Positions 24,677-32,544 of a stretch of DNA of 64,000 nt are shown piece after piece. Both the position numbers and the translations under genes were made by a program. The DNA comes from Anaerolineae bacterium (lineage in GTDB: Bacteria > Chloroflexota > Anaerolineae > Anaerolineales > Villigracilaceae): contig JABGOQ010000085.1 of the NCBI GenBank assembly GCA_018645405.1, positions 1-64,000 on the forward strand, given 5' to 3'. The notes under the pieces were generated by a model, which was not told the DNA's origin, made no database searches, and was given only the letters and a program-made list of their open reading frames with translations. Positions within the stretch are counted from its first letter, which is position 1, and every line of letters begins with the position of its first letter.

Positions 24677-25957
24677 TCAGCGGATCAATAAGATACCTGC
24701 AACAGTCAGCAGCCCCGCTACCATTTGCAGGTTGATCGTTTTAGAATTGGCGGCTACCAGCTCTCTGTCTTCATAATGTTTAAAGAGGATTTGGCTGGCG
24801 GAGAAAACAAGCGGCAAAGCCCCAAGCATTGCCAATGTGCCGAGTGGGAATAGCCCGGTCATCACGCCGATTATCCCAAGACCAAAAGCTGCAACCATTA
24901 GAATGATATAACCCCAGCGGGCGCGTTCTTTACCCAGCACAACTACCAGATTATGTTTGCCGCTAATACGATCAGCATCTTCATCCGGAAATTGATTAAT
25001 CCACAAAACAGCAGTGGTTAGCAACCCTACCGGCAAACCGATCGCAAAATCTTCCCAGGTTACGCGACCTGTCAGCGCAAGCACAGTACCAGCCGTTACA
25101 AGTGGGCCAAAATTCAATCCGATTAGTAATTCTCCCAATCCCTTGCGGGCAACTAGACGCAAAGGCGGTGCGGTATAAAAGTATGCTGAGAAAGCACCTG
25201 CCAAGCCAAAGAGGATCAACAAAGTTTGGCCGCTCAATAACATTACGACCAGACCAAGCGTAAAAGCTACCACTAGTGAAATCAGGCCAACTTTTAACAT
25301 GCCATTTTCAGATATCAGGCCTAGCTCCATGGAACGACTTCCTCCGGAGAAGGGTAAAAAGTAGTCGTTATTCACTTTGTCTGTGCCACTTGTCCAATCA
25401 AAATAATCGTTGAAGGTGTTCGCAGAAACATGCAAAGCACCAGCGCCAAAGAGAGTTAAAAAGAATAAAAGCCAAGGGAAGGGCGACACCGAGTGTGTGA
25501 CCACTGCCCAGGCAGCACCAATCAAAACAGGGATGAGGCTGGCTGTCAGGAATGGCAAGCGCGTGATCACCATGCCGGCGAAAACTTTGGTCATCGGGCT
25601 GATGGCAGGCATCGCATCCACTTCTTTGGATGGATTCATTGGTGTGGTGACACCACAGTATCCAATCTGTTCACCATCACTAAAAGTGGGCGTGATTCGA
25701 ATTTCAGCACTAAAGGATGTACCATCTTTTCGTAAGAATACCGTCTGACCCTTATATTCTCCTTCCTCGCTAGCAGTTTTTAACCACGCTGGTACATGCT
25801 CCAAAACCACCAGCCCAGGAGAGAAAAGTGAGACGCGTTTATTACCAATAACTTCTTCTGCGCTGTAGCCAAAAATCTGCTCAGCTCCCTTGTTATACGT
25901 TTCGATACGTCCTTCCATGTCGGTAGTAATTGTGCTTTTAACTTCTGTACGATTCAT
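24677..25957 (-). CDS. PAS domain fused to UbiA-family prenyltransferase (MenA-like)
   Basis: A single 426-residue frame joins two modules. Residues 1-105 are a PAS domain (TTDMEGRIETYNKGAEQIFG, then YSAEEVIG, then FLRKDGTSFSAEIRITP). Residues 120-426 are an integral membrane UbiA prenyltransferase with about nine helices and both Asp-rich motifs: N183-D184-x2-D187...D193 and the second block from N321 to K334 (NQFPDEDADRISGK). The QFPDxxAD form resembles 1,4-dihydroxy-2-naphthoate prenyltransferases of menaquinone synthesis. A PAS module on a biosynthetic membrane enzyme is unusual; it may sense redox or a ligand and tune quinone output, which is inference. An internal start near residue 115 is possible but lacks a ribosome site, and no stop interrupts the frame. 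Confidence 0.85.
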   Translation of the reverse strand: MNRTEVKSTITTDMEGRIETYNKGAEQIFGYSAEEVIGNKRVSLFSPGLVVLEHVPAWLKTASEEGEYKGQTVFLRKDGTSFSAEIRITPTFSDGEQIGYCGVTTPMNPSKEVDAMPAISPMTKVFAGMVITRLPFLTASLIPVLIGAAWAVVTHSVSPFPWLLFFLTLFGAGALHVSANTFNDYFDWTSGTDKVNNDYFLPFSGGSRSMELGLISENGMLKVGLISLVVAFTLGLVVMLLSGQTLLILFGLAGAFSAYFYTAPPLRLVARKGLGELLIGLNFGPLVTAGTVLALTGRVTWEDFAIGLPVGLLTTAVLWINQFPDEDADRISGKHNLVVVLGKERARWGYIILMVAAFGLGIIGVMTGLFPLGTLAMLGALPLVFSASQILFKHYEDRELVAANSKTINLQMVAGLLTVAGILLIR

Positions 25958-26044
25958 TAACGTCCTCCAATAAGATGAAATAGGGAAATTTACATATAGT
26001 AAGAAAGCAAAAAAGTGCCTGATATTTTTCGCGTTATAGAAGCC

Positions 26045-26887
26045 TCAGCCATCTATTTTATGAGGAACCTGACGGGCTCCAGCCACGATCATAGCTATCC
26101 CCAGCAATGCCAGAGTAGTCAACGAAGCTAACCAAGTCAGTGTGTTTGGCGCATCCCAGTCAATTAGCTGCACTTGAGAATCTACAATAAATAATCCCAT
26201 TATTGAAAAAATGCTAAAAGTCGCTACAGTCAATCCGGTGGCAAGAAACTCGGCAGAGGTTGATGATTTAGCTATGGTAAACATCATTACGCTGCCAGTA
26301 AAAAACATTGCACTGTATAGTTGGCTGTGAAAGACATCCAATGTCCAGGGAAACGTATCACCGAAAGTATTCGGTAGAATTAACAAACCGAGTCCATACA
26401 GACTAATCAGGATGCTCGTGCTGCGCAATATGGTGCCCCATTTAGCTGGTACTGGATTCAGATGGCTTGTAGGCATAGATCTGTACAACCACAAATGGTA
26501 GCCTGCACTAATAGGAAGAGAAATATATATTGCAAACCAGCCCCAGACTGGCCAATACTTGAAATCAAACTGACTGCTGGTAAACAGCGAAACAACAAGA
26601 ACAATGAATGTGAAGGTAAAGATGGCTCTCAACACCGGACGAGTTGGTGACCAGCGGCCTGAAAGTAACATATAGCCAACCGATACCATTGCTCCTAGAT
26701 AAATTGCACCTAAAAAACGCGTATTAAATGGAGCGATCTCCCAGGGCCATAGTGGGCGGATAAGATTTGGGAAAAAGAACAAGCCAAAGCCCGCGCCAAT
26801 CAGTACCAAAGTTTCAATCAAGGTAAAGGATCGCAAGAAAGGGGTAATTGAAGGGTTTTTACTGTCAGAATTCATTTTAGACTCCAA
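26045..26887 (-). CDS. Polytopic membrane protein of unknown function
   Basis: Unrecognised 280-residue protein with seven or eight hydrophobic helices, a short polar N-terminus and little soluble sequence. The spacing of helices suggests two related halves. Its N-terminal half includes RPLWPWEIAPFNTRFLGAIY, and a similar layout (NTFGDTFPWTLDVFHSQLYS) recurs in the second half, consistent with an internal duplication. An in-frame ATG 12 bp inside could also be the start. It is upstream of the PAS-UbiA gene on the same strand, separated by 87 bp. Confidence 0.75.
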   Translation of the reverse strand: MESKMNSDSKNPSITPFLRSFTLIETLVLIGAGFGLFFFPNLIRPLWPWEIAPFNTRFLGAIYLGAMVSVGYMLLSGRWSPTRPVLRAIFTFTFIVLVVSLFTSSQFDFKYWPVWGWFAIYISLPISAGYHLWLYRSMPTSHLNPVPAKWGTILRSTSILISLYGLGLLILPNTFGDTFPWTLDVFHSQLYSAMFFTGSVMMFTIAKSSTSAEFLATGLTVATFSIFSIMGLFIVDSQVQLIDWDAPNTLTWLASLTTLALLGIAMIVAGARQVPHKIDG

Positions 26888-26979
26888 GGCTTTAATTAGG
26901 GCATTGGAGCCATTCTACTAATAATTACCCAAATTGTCCATATACTTTCGTTTTATTACCTATTCCCCCATTCTTAATT

Positions 26980-27699
26980 TTATATCGAAAACAATACTTC
27001 TTGTCCAGAATCAAACGCTTGCTCGTCAGCACGAGTAATCAAATGCGCTTTACCCTCTCCCATAACTTGCCATTTTCCATCAATCTTACCGACCAGTGCC
27101 GTATTTTCGTCCACACCCAGGATGAACTGATCTTCTTTCAGTTGACGGCGGACAGCAAATAGATAAGCGGATGCCCATCCACGCATACGGTCAAAGTGCG
27201 GGATGATAAAAGTTGCGGGGAAAATCTGAAATGCGTCTATTGACTTTAATCCCGCCGAGCGAATGTTCGGCACCCTATCTGCCAAGATCATCGCCCCTGC
27301 AGAACATCCAGCATAAACAGCACCACGTGTCCAAGCTTTGATGGCTGCATCCCAGGCGCGGCTACCTTGCATCGTTTCATAGAGATACATCGGATTGCCA
27401 CCAGAGAAGTAAATTAGATCAGCATTCTCCAATACAGATACCCACTGAAGATCATTGGCTGAATCACGATCAACAATCCGAGCGGGAGTCACCTCTGCGC
27501 CCAAAGCCTCGAAGTGTTTCACCCCCATATTAAGCCAGCGTTCTACACTGGCATCGGATTCCTGCCCGGCTGCAGTTGGCATACAAACCACGCGAGGAGT
27601 TTGCCCATTGAGATTAACCGAAGTCAGGAGATGACGGTCAATCTCGTTCATAACAGGCAAATATTCACCTGCACCGACTAAAGCAATTAATCCCTTCAT
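26980..27699 (-). CDS. Peptidase S51 / cyanophycinase-like protein
   Basis: Class I glutamine-amidotransferase-like fold of the S51 family, which includes peptidase E and cyanophycinase. The nucleophile elbow is YAGCSAGAMIL with S133; the oxyanion/strand block is ADLIYFSGGNPMYLYETM, and a conserved IIPHFDR segment carries a candidate catalytic His. At 239 residues it is close to peptidase E length and shorter than most cyanophycinases. A closing GVDENTALVG segment is typical of cyanophycinase-like proteins. Whether it cleaves Asp-X dipeptides or another peptide cannot be decided. It has no signal peptide. Confidence 0.85.
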   Translation of the reverse strand: MKGLIALVGAGEYLPVMNEIDRHLLTSVNLNGQTPRVVCMPTAAGQESDASVERWLNMGVKHFEALGAEVTPARIVDRDSANDLQWVSVLENADLIYFSGGNPMYLYETMQGSRAWDAAIKAWTRGAVYAGCSAGAMILADRVPNIRSAGLKSIDAFQIFPATFIIPHFDRMRGWASAYLFAVRRQLKEDQFILGVDENTALVGKIDGKWQVMGEGKAHLITRADEQAFDSGQEVLFSI

Positions 27700-27770
27700 T
27701 AACTATTATTCCTTGAGGGTATGTCTTCAAATAAGAGTGAAAATAATACCAGATAGGGCAACCCTACTCT

Positions 27771-28598
27771 TTACCCCTTTGAGCGCAATACTTCTACAGG
27801 GTCTTCACCCTGCCAGAGTGTCAGCCCGTGCAAGAGCAAGCCAAACTGTGAAAACCCAAACCAAAGCAAGAAAATGGTCAGGATGATCGAAGCACGGTCT
27901 ATCCAGTCTGGGGTTTCCGCTTTCAGCATCGCTAGCTCTTCACGCCAAATGCCGATCTTCTCTTCGTATTCAGTAATTACTTTTTGCAATTCTTTTATAT
28001 TTTCCTTGGTTTCAAGTAAATCACCACCCAAAAGATAAGATGTGTCACTCAAAAAAACAGAAGCCTGATCGGCAACATCCTCTACCTGAGTAATCTCAGC
28101 TTCAAGCGAATCGGTGATTTCGACAAAAAAGTTTAGGATTTCATCATCAGGTAATTCCAGATTCACAAAGGGGATTTTATTCAAAGTCTCAATTGATGAA
28201 CGCAAATCGTCCAGCGTTTTCTGCGCTTCATTAACCTTTTCTTTGGATGCTTCCAAGCCAGGCGTAATCGTTTTATCCAGAATATCTGTTACCTTATCAA
28301 GAAGCTCTTTTGCCATCGTAGTTTGCTCGCTGAGAGATTCCAATGATGCCTCAGCAGATTCAACAATTCGCAAAGCTCGTTTCAATTCTTCTTGAGCATT
28401 CTTTAATGCGCTTTCTGCTTGAGCTAGTTCATCATCAATCATCGAGTATCTGCTGGCTGTTTCCTTTGTCAGGGGTTCGTTGTAATACCATGCCGCCCCA
28501 ATCCCAATAAGACTCAAAATCAATAAAATTGCACTGAGCGCAATCAACGTACCGCCGAGAATCTGACGTATCATTTCCTTTCTTTTATTTTCCGTCAT
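27771..28598 (-). CDS. Membrane protein with long extracytoplasmic-type coiled coil
   Basis: Unrecognised 275-residue protein: one transmembrane helix near the N-terminus (about 14-34), about 190 residues rich in Glu, Lys, Leu and Ala with heptad character (for example AQAESALKNAQEELKRALR), then a second helix near the C-terminus (about 234-256). The layout of two anchors with a coiled coil between them resembles bacterial scaffolding or tethering proteins. No enzyme motif is visible. It is divergently oriented from the flavoprotein at 28718. Confidence 0.75.
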   Translation of the reverse strand: MTENKRKEMIRQILGGTLIALSAILLILSLIGIGAAWYYNEPLTKETASRYSMIDDELAQAESALKNAQEELKRALRIVESAEASLESLSEQTTMAKELLDKVTDILDKTITPGLEASKEKVNEAQKTLDDLRSSIETLNKIPFVNLELPDDEILNFFVEITDSLEAEITQVEDVADQASVFLSDTSYLLGGDLLETKENIKELQKVITEYEEKIGIWREELAMLKAETPDWIDRASIILTIFLLWFGFSQFGLLLHGLTLWQGEDPVEVLRSKG

Positions 28599-28705
28599 TT
28601 CGTCTATTCCTCTTCATCTTCGGCTTTTTTACCATCCTGCTTACCTTTTCTTCAAGATATTCTCAAAAGAGAAAATTATACCTTAGAGAAAAAAGGCTTA
28701 TACAG

Positions 28706-28711
28706 TACAAT
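28706..28711 (+). promoter_or_regulatory. Candidate -10 box for a leaderless transcript
   Basis: TACAAT ends 6 bp before the ATG at 28718, the same geometry as at 16490. A leaderless mRNA is suggested. Confidence 0.4.
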
Positions 28712-28717
28712 TTCAGG

Positions 28718-29863
28718 ATGGATAAAATCTACGACATCATCATTGTGGGATCAGGTCCCGCGGGGCTTTCTACCGCCTTGCATCTTAACCGCTTCGCACC
28801 TGAATTTGGGCTTGATACCCTTATATTAGAAAAATCCCGTCACCCAAGACCAAAACTCTGCGCTGGCGGGATACTCGCCGAAGGGGAAAGGATTCTCGCC
28901 AAACTTGGCCTAGATCTGGATGAAGTCAAGCATGTAAATGTAGATAGCGCCTTATTCAACTACAAAGGGCGAGGTTTGGTCGCTCGCTTTTTCAACAGAA
29001 AATCTATCTTTCGCACAGTGCGCCGTAACGAGTTTGATGCGTGGCTAGCAAATAAAGCCAAAGAAAGGGGTGTAGAAATCAAAGAAGAAATTACCGTTAA
29101 AAAAGTGGAGAGCTTCAAAGACTACGTCCTCATAAAAACAGATCAGGGTGATTTTCGAGCCAAAGTTGTCGTTGGTGCAGATGGCTCAAATAGCATTGTG
29201 CGCCGTGCGGTAGAGAAAGATTCACATCCACATGTGGCACGGGCATTGGAAGTAATTACACCCAGAAAAGAAAAGGGGCTTCCGCAAGAAATAGCTTCTT
29301 TTGATTTTAACGTTGTCCCGCAGGGTATATCCGGCTATATTTGGGATTTCCCCGCCCTCGTCAATGGAGAGCCAATGCGCTGTTGGGGGATATACGATAG
29401 CAATATCGTCAAACGAGAAGGGCGTGCGCCCTTGCGGACTCTTTTAGCCGATGAAATGAAAAAGCATGGCTATAACTTAAAGGACTATAAATTAGAGGGG
29501 CATCCCATCCGTTGGTATGAGCCAACCACAACGCCAGCTATTCCGCGCGTGCTTCTTGCTGGAGATGCACTAGGTGTGGATGCACTTCTCGGCGAAGGTA
29601 TTAGCCCTGCATTAGGCTATGGACCTATAGCGACAAAAGAGATTTTGCATGCCTTCGAGAAAAATGATTTCAGCTTTCAAGGGTATAAGGGGAGGGTATT
29701 AGGCAGTCGTTTAGGCGGTGCACTTTGGCGGCGCACTTTTATGGCGAAACTTTTTTATCGTATTAAAAGTCCGCGCAAACAGCGTATTCTCTGGCATTAT
29801 TTTGGTTGGCTAGCGGGGATTTTAGGAGCGGTTTTTGTAGTCGGTTGGGAGAAGAAGAAATAA
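28718..29863 (+). CDS. Geranylgeranyl reductase-family FAD oxidoreductase
   Basis: FAD-dependent oxidoreductase of the geranylgeranyl-reductase/PHBH-like group. It begins with a Rossmann motif IVGSGPAGLSTALHLNR and continues with EKSRHPRPKLCAGGILAEG, a feature of this family. VVVGADGSNSIVRRAV is the second FAD contact and AGDALGVDALLGEGISPALG the third. Members reduce isoprenoid chains of chlorophyll precursors, lipids or menaquinone, or act on other substrates. The nearby UbiA gene makes an isoprenoid-quinone role attractive but unproven. The C-terminus ends in a hydrophobic segment that may attach to the membrane. It is 381 residues long. Confidence 0.85.
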   Translation: MDKIYDIIIVGSGPAGLSTALHLNRFAPEFGLDTLILEKSRHPRPKLCAGGILAEGERILAKLGLDLDEVKHVNVDSALFNYKGRGLVARFFNRKSIFRTVRRNEFDAWLANKAKERGVEIKEEITVKKVESFKDYVLIKTDQGDFRAKVVVGADGSNSIVRRAVEKDSHPHVARALEVITPRKEKGLPQEIASFDFNVVPQGISGYIWDFPALVNGEPMRCWGIYDSNIVKREGRAPLRTLLADEMKKHGYNLKDYKLEGHPIRWYEPTTTPAIPRVLLAGDALGVDALLGEGISPALGYGPIATKEILHAFEKNDFSFQGYKGRVLGSRLGGALWRRTFMAKLFYRIKSPRKQRILWHYFGWLAGILGAVFVVGWEKKK

Positions 29864-29865
29864 TA

Positions 29866-29933
29866 TTAGGGTTTATGCAAAACGTTTTTTTCTAATTGCA
29901 ATGCTCTGCGTTGCGGCTTTTTATAAATCCTAA
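29866..29933. repeat. Inverted repeat after the flavoprotein gene
   Basis: TTAGGGTTTAT pairs with ATAAATCCTAA (one mismatch) across a core containing GCAATGCTCTGCGTTGCGGC. The core resembles the CAACGCTCTGCGTTG arms at 17248-17314, so these may belong to one family. The element starts 2 bp after the stop. Confidence 0.5.
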
Positions 29934-29976
29934 AAGCTAAATTCAGGGAAGATGCCCGACAAGATAGAGAGGAGCT

Positions 29977-30738
29977 TCACTTCATCCCCACTTCTTTCAA
30001 AAACTGCGGTGAATTCAATCCGCGCTCCAAGACACAAGTTAGATAAAACTGCATTAAGCTCTCAATATTTGCCCTGGTTTTGGGTTTCGGATTCGCTTGT
30101 CGTGCATCATCATATGAACTGCGTTGAAAATGACGGAGGTATTTCAACATCTCTACATCAACGGGGCGGGCAGAGTTTTGCCCAACGCCACATTGTGGGC
30201 ATAAAACCCCACCCTGAGCAGCGGAGAAGAATTGGTTCTCAGCCTTGATCTCAGATTCGCAATTAGCACAGTGAAAAAGTTGAGGGCGAAATCCGACATA
30301 ATCAAGCAGGCGCATCTCATAATAGCGGATGACTGTCCAGACATCATCTCCGTGAGATAGGCGACTCAGGCTATTTTCCAGAAGATTAAAAAGGGCGGTA
30401 TTTCTCTCTTCTTCATCGTAAGTGAATCGATCTAATAACTCAACAAGATAAGAGGCATTCCCCGTCAATTTTAAATCTTCCCGCAAGGGAGGGTAGGCGT
30501 CTAAAGTTTCAACTTGAGTGATGATATAAGGTCCCCGTGTTCGTGCAACCTGGATAGAGATTCGTGTAAAAGGCTGAACATGCCCAGCCTTGCGCGAACG
30601 TATTTTACGCGCTCCTTTTGCAACCGCGCGGATTTTCCCCCGCTGGCGGGTATATAAAGTGATTAAGCGATCTGCCTCACGCCAGTTACGATGACGGAGG
30701 ACGATGGCTTCTACATTAAATGAGCGAGGGGAATTCAT
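29977..30738 (-). CDS. recO: DNA repair protein RecO
   Basis: Recombination mediator that anneals SSB-coated single strands and helps load RecA with RecR. The 253-residue protein has the N-terminal OB-fold (VEAIVLRHRNWREADRLITLYTRQRGKIRAVAKGARK), a helical middle domain and a four-cysteine zinc finger (CANCESE and CPQCG). It ends near the usual position. It is separated from the cdd gene by a palindromic repeat. The flanking cdd and CorC-type genes often accompany era and recO in other bacteria, consistent with an ancestral era-recO neighbourhood, although era here is 15 kb away. Confidence 0.92.
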   Translation of the reverse strand: MNSPRSFNVEAIVLRHRNWREADRLITLYTRQRGKIRAVAKGARKIRSRKAGHVQPFTRISIQVARTRGPYIITQVETLDAYPPLREDLKLTGNASYLVELLDRFTYDEEERNTALFNLLENSLSRLSHGDDVWTVIRYYEMRLLDYVGFRPQLFHCANCESEIKAENQFFSAAQGGVLCPQCGVGQNSARPVDVEMLKYLRHFQRSSYDDARQANPKPKTRANIESLMQFYLTCVLERGLNSPQFLKEVGMK

Positions 30739-30749
30739 GGCGTAAAGTG

Positions 30750-30806
30750 CGTATTGCGTATTACGTATTGCGTAAGATAATTACGGAATACGTTTTACAC
30801 AATACG
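30750..30806. repeat. CGTATTGCGTATTACG palindromic repeat, copy 1
   Basis: CGTATTGCGTATTACGTATT plus six more bases pairs with a 26-bp right arm across GATAA, with four mismatches. It ends exactly at the cdd stop codon. A similar element lies at 56999-57041. Confidence 0.7.
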
Positions 30807-31214
30807 TTAAGGTAAATCTCCTGCACCAAAAGCGCGGGGTAATAATTTTTCAGCAGTCGTTTCTTCAAGCAGGTTTTCTTCACCATCAGCGATGTAGACG
30901 GTCATATCGAGTCCAAACTCAGCGAGGACTTGCCTGCATGAGCCACAAGGAGAACCGCCGTTGTCGGTCACGACAGCGATCGCGTCAAATTCACGTTCAC
31001 CTTCAGAGACAGCCTTAAAGATGGCTACACGCTCGGCACAAAGGGTAAGTGGATAAACGGCATTCTCTACATTTACACCGGTGTATATTTTTCCGCTTTT
31101 GCCAAGAAGTGCCGCGCCAACCGCATAATTGGAGTATTTTGCGTAGGCATTTTTTCGAATCTCATTGGCGAGCGTAATTAGTTCTTGAGAAGAATTATTT
31201 TTTATTTTGCTCAT
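30807..31214 (-). CDS. cdd: Cytidine deaminase
   Basis: Zinc enzyme that converts cytidine and deoxycytidine to uridine and deoxyuridine in pyrimidine salvage. The zinc/active-site motifs are CAERVAIFKAV (Cys and catalytic Glu) and PCGSCRQVLAEF (two Cys), and GVNVENAVYPLT marks the substrate site. At 135 residues it is the small tetrameric type. The gene overlaps the end of the CBS/CorC gene by 20 bp, indicating translational coupling. Confidence 0.95.
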   Translation of the reverse strand: MSKIKNNSSQELITLANEIRKNAYAKYSNYAVGAALLGKSGKIYTGVNVENAVYPLTLCAERVAIFKAVSEGEREFDAIAVVTDNGGSPCGSCRQVLAEFGLDMTVYIADGEENLLEETTAEKLLPRAFGAGDLP

Positions 31215-32475
31215 CTTCTTTTTCTTCCTTTACAAGGATTGATTCATCCACAACGCGGACGCGACGGATGCGTCTGGCAGAAACCTGCTCGATGGTCAGT
31301 AGCAAGCCGTTCTCACGAACGCTTTCTCCGCCTTTTGGCACACGTCCCAATTTTTCGTAGAGAAATCCGGCCAGGGTATCAGCATCGCCCTCGGGCAAAT
31401 CCCTCCCTGTAATATCAGCAAAATCGTCCAAATCTATACGTCCACGAAAGAGATATTCTCTTTTGCTAATTTCTTCGTAATTTTCTTCTTCTAGTCCATC
31501 ATATTCGTCTTGAATTTCGCCGATGATTTCCTCAATGATATCTTCGAGGGTTACCACGCCAGAAACACCGCCGTATTCGTCTACGACGATTGCCATATGA
31601 CGGCGGTCTTTTTGCATTTCGGAAAGGAGGGCATCAGCTTTTTTAGTTTCAGGGATGAAATACGCCTCGCGCAAAAGGGTGCGAAGATTGACATCTTTTT
31701 TATCCGATTGAAGAGTGGGAAGAAGGTCTTTGGCATAGAGAAAACCGAGGATATTGTCAATGCTTTCGGCGAAGAAGGGTAGGCGGGAATAGCCAGAATC
31801 GAGAAAGGCTTGCACAGCAGATGTGAGCGTGGTCTCGGCTTCGTCGAGCGCGATGACATCAATGCGTGGCACCATAATTTCGCGCGCCATTGTTTCTCCG
31901 AATTCCATAATTTCGGAAATCATACGTTTTTCTTCTGGTTCCAACTCTTTATTTTCTTCTGATTCTACCCAAATTTTGAGCTCGTTTTCTGTCATTTGGT
32001 CAAGAGAATTATGTGATGTGCGGCGTGGACTAAGCAAAAGAAGAGGCAATATGACAAAGGGCGTAAAGAGAAAAAGCAAAAATTGCCCGAAGAATGCAAG
32101 TTGCTGCGCCCATTTTTCTGCGTTTTCTAAGGCTGTTGTTTCAACAGTAAATTCAATAAGGAGCATGATGAGCGTCATTAAAATTAGCCCAAATAATTGA
32201 AAAAGCCAAACAGGTTGCGCATCACCGATCCATTTTTGGAGAAGAGAGAAGCTCAAGATTGCAATGCCAAAACGCATAAAGGTTTGACTTAGGCGCAAGA
32301 CTGCACCCAAACGAGAGCTTTCAATGAGTTGGATAACACTTTTTGTTCTACTATCGTTTTTATCTACTAATTTAGCTAGGCGCACATTAGATAAGCTAAC
32401 GCGTGTGGCGGCGATGAGTAAATCTAAAATGAGCAGGAGGGCAATTATGAGAATACCCCATTCTGTTTTTATCAA
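31195..32475 (-). CDS. CNNM/CorC-type membrane protein with CBS domains (hemolysin C-like)
   Basis: Membrane protein of the CorC/TlyC family, proposed to move or regulate Mg2+ and Co2+. The order is an N-terminal DUF21 membrane domain with about four helices (1-160), a CBS pair (MVPRIDVIALDEAETTLTSA and HMAIVVDEYGGVSGVVTLED) and the C-terminal CorC_HlyC domain (DADTLAGFLYEKLGRVPKGG). At 426 residues it is the typical length. Older hemolysin names are misleading. It is translated just upstream of cdd with overlap, a pairing common near era and recO. Confidence 0.9.
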   Translation of the reverse strand: MIKTEWGILIIALLLILDLLIAATRVSLSNVRLAKLVDKNDSRTKSVIQLIESSRLGAVLRLSQTFMRFGIAILSFSLLQKWIGDAQPVWLFQLFGLILMTLIMLLIEFTVETTALENAEKWAQQLAFFGQFLLFLFTPFVILPLLLLSPRRTSHNSLDQMTENELKIWVESEENKELEPEEKRMISEIMEFGETMAREIMVPRIDVIALDEAETTLTSAVQAFLDSGYSRLPFFAESIDNILGFLYAKDLLPTLQSDKKDVNLRTLLREAYFIPETKKADALLSEMQKDRRHMAIVVDEYGGVSGVVTLEDIIEEIIGEIQDEYDGLEEENYEEISKREYLFRGRIDLDDFADITGRDLPEGDADTLAGFLYEKLGRVPKGGESVRENGLLLTIEQVSARRIRRVRVVDESILVKEEKEDEQNKK

Positions 32476-32498
32476 TTTTTTGTCCTTTTTTAATCAAC

Positions 32499-32538
32499 GT
32501 GAACGAAGATAAGCAAAAATATTTTTATCTTCGTTCAT
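32499..32538. repeat. GAACGAAGATAA palindrome between glmU and CBS gene
   Basis: GAACGAAGATAA pairs with TTATCTTCGTTC over a 12-nt AT-rich loop. It lies in the spacer between glmU and the CBS/CorC gene and could attenuate or end the glmU transcript. Confidence 0.55.
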
Positions 32539-32544
32539 CTCCGT

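Noticed and set aside
31195-32475. Hemolysin function for the CBS/CorC protein
   Set aside because: The DUF21-CBS-CorC architecture indicates a membrane ion-related protein, and the hemolysin name is historical.
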